Shown piece by piece: positions 15,986-16,929 of a stretch of 16,929 nt of DNA. This stretch comes from JABDBK01 sp964453575. GTDB taxonomy: Bacteria; Pseudomonadota; Gammaproteobacteria; DSM-16500. The stretch lies in the NCBI GenBank assembly GCA_964453575.1, contig CAYVRW010000052.1, positions 1 to 16,929 of the forward strand, given 5' to 3'. How positions within the stretch are numbered: position 1 is the stretch's first letter; each line of letters starts with the position of its first letter. Under the pieces are notes generated by a model, which saw only the letters and a list, made by a program, of their open reading frames with translations, was not told where the DNA came from and ran no database searches. Made by a program: the position numbers and the translations under genes.

Positions 15986-16834
15986 ATGGACAAAAGAAAA
16001 ACACAACGGATACTTAGCATTCTCGTCATCATTGCTTTAGTTATCATTTTATTTCCATTACTATTTAATAAAAATGAAGTCACAACGCAAACAGCAACGG
16101 TTACCGCCCCAGCTTTTCCTGACAAGGTGAATAACCCCGTTGTAGCAAGCACCATAGATCAACCCGATCCGCTCAATACCACACCTATTGCTGAACCACT
16201 GCCAGCTAATGCAAATAATAATGACGCGGCGGATACAAAACAAGAAACCGTGCCGTCACCTTTGGCTGAAATGAATAGTACCGAGCCTGCTCCAGCTACT
16301 CATCCGCCAACTGAACCTAACGCAACTTCATCTATCAATAATACACAAGATACCAAGCAATCTTTAGAATTAAATAACGCATCTCCCAATCAAACAGATA
16401 CGGTTAAAGTATTAAATAGTGAAGAAGCAAAAAATGAAACGTCCCCTAGCGTTGAACCGACTGCTCCACCTGCTGAAGAAACAGTTGCTAAGCCAGTAGA
16501 AAAGAAGCCAGTTATTAAATCCAGCCATCACAAGACCAAGACCCATTACAAACCGGCACGCCATCACATCGCTAAACTCAATAAACCAGCCTGGATAGTA
16601 CAAATGGGCAGTTTTAAAAATATAGCCAATGCACGGCACCTTACTGATAAATTACGTGCAGCCGGTTTTAATGCTTTTACCAGAGAAATTAAAACTGCAA
16701 AAGGCGGTGTTAGAACACATGTTTATGTAGGGCCTGAATTCAAAGAAGCATCCGCTGCAAAAATTTCTCGTAAAATTCAGCATGATTTGAATTTACAAAG
16801 TATTGTATTACCTTACAATCCATTAGCTTTATAA
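15986..16834 (+). CDS. dedD: SPOR-domain cell-division protein, DedD-like
   Basis: This is a 282-residue single-pass inner-membrane protein: a short basic cytoplasmic start (MDKRKTQR), one membrane helix (about 9-27), a long low-complexity periplasmic linker rich in Thr, Pro, Asn and Ala (about 30-170), a His/Lys-rich segment (about 173-200) and a C-terminal SPOR domain (about 201-276, beginning PAWIVQMGSFKN and containing HVYVGPEF). SPOR domains bind denuded glycan strands at the septum and bring DedD to the division site. ATG 15986 is preceded by GAGGTGA. Position downstream of accD supports DedD rather than FtsN, which has the same layout. It follows the accD terminator, so it may have its own promoter, which I cannot identify. 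Confidence 0.88.
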   Translation: MDKRKTQRILSILVIIALVIILFPLLFNKNEVTTQTATVTAPAFPDKVNNPVVASTIDQPDPLNTTPIAEPLPANANNNDAADTKQETVPSPLAEMNSTEPAPATHPPTEPNATSSINNTQDTKQSLELNNASPNQTDTVKVLNSEEAKNETSPSVEPTAPPAEETVAKPVEKKPVIKSSHHKTKTHYKPARHHIAKLNKPAWIVQMGSFKNIANARHLTDKLRAAGFNAFTREIKTAKGGVRTHVYVGPEFKEASAAKISRKIQHDLNLQSIVLPYNPLAL

Positions 16835-16851
16835 GAGCTCCTTGTCATGCC

Positions 16852-16929
16852 AGCATGCTGTAGGGTGGGCAAAGGAGTGCAGCGACGTGCCCACCAAAAA
16901 TGCGCACCAACATGGTGGGCACGTCGCTG
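16852..16929 (+). repeat. REP-like repeat, right copy, with alternative hairpins
   Basis: The core 16852-16877 is identical in inverted orientation to 36-61. Beyond it, the motif GGTGGGCA at 16864-16871 is complementary to TGCCCACC at 16888-16895, which is also part of a perfect 16-bp inverted repeat (16880-16895 with 16914-16929, 18-base loop). The middle arm can therefore pair with either side, a typical layout of palindromic extragenic repeats. The element starts 18 bases after the dedD stop codon and probably continues beyond the window. No T-run is seen, so it is not a standard terminator. Confidence 0.7.

Overview
The window looks like chromosome of an AT-rich gammaproteobacterium. Housekeeping genes and their order match that class: yoaA next to tsaB, and asd/usg - FimV C-terminus - truA - accD - dedD. 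A large ankyrin-repeat protein, a secreted M4 (thermolysin/ProA-like) metalloprotease and a 180-kDa-class NAD-glutamate dehydrogenase point to a host-associated lineage, most likely in or near the Legionellales (Legionella/Coxiella/Aquicella-type bacteria). That placement is inference from gene content. No rRNA, tRNA, CRISPR array, complete insertion sequence or prophage gene was recognised.

Layout. Positions 1-82 hold a GC-rich REP-like intergenic repeat; an inverted copy of its core closes the window (16852-16929). Next come the Fe-S helicase yoaA (83-2017), a 740-residue ankyrin protein of unknown function (2146-4368) and the tRNA t6A gene tsaB (4479-5156). yoaA and tsaB are direct neighbours in E. 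coli, so the ankyrin gene appears to sit inside an ancestral gene pair. A secreted M4 metalloprotease follows on the minus strand (5202-6929), convergent with tsaB. The 389-base divergent region 6930-7318 carries a 133-bp MITE-like element with long terminal inverted repeats and a 9-bp target-site duplication, inserted just upstream of the presumed promoter of the glutamate dehydrogenase.

From 7319 to 14978 all genes are on the plus strand and tightly packed: NAD-glutamate dehydrogenase, a 228-residue haloalkane-dehalogenase-like alpha/beta-hydrolase, aspartate-semialdehyde dehydrogenase, a 105-residue protein reduced to a membrane segment plus the FimV C-terminal domain, and truA. The last four are joined by three successive 4-base ATGA overlaps. 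accD (15057-15908) probably has its own promoter. It is separated from the SPOR-domain gene dedD (15986-16834) by a double-hairpin repeat/terminator, at the place where folC lies in E. coli and Pseudomonas.

Most striking observations: (1) the dehalogenase-like protein has lost its nucleophile (Asp to Gly), its halide-binding Asn, its catalytic His and roughly half of its cap, yet is an intact, translationally coupled frame, so it is a candidate pseudoenzyme; (2) the MITE-like element; (3) the ankyrin protein with an unrecognised ~590-residue N-terminal part; (4) the miniature FimV.
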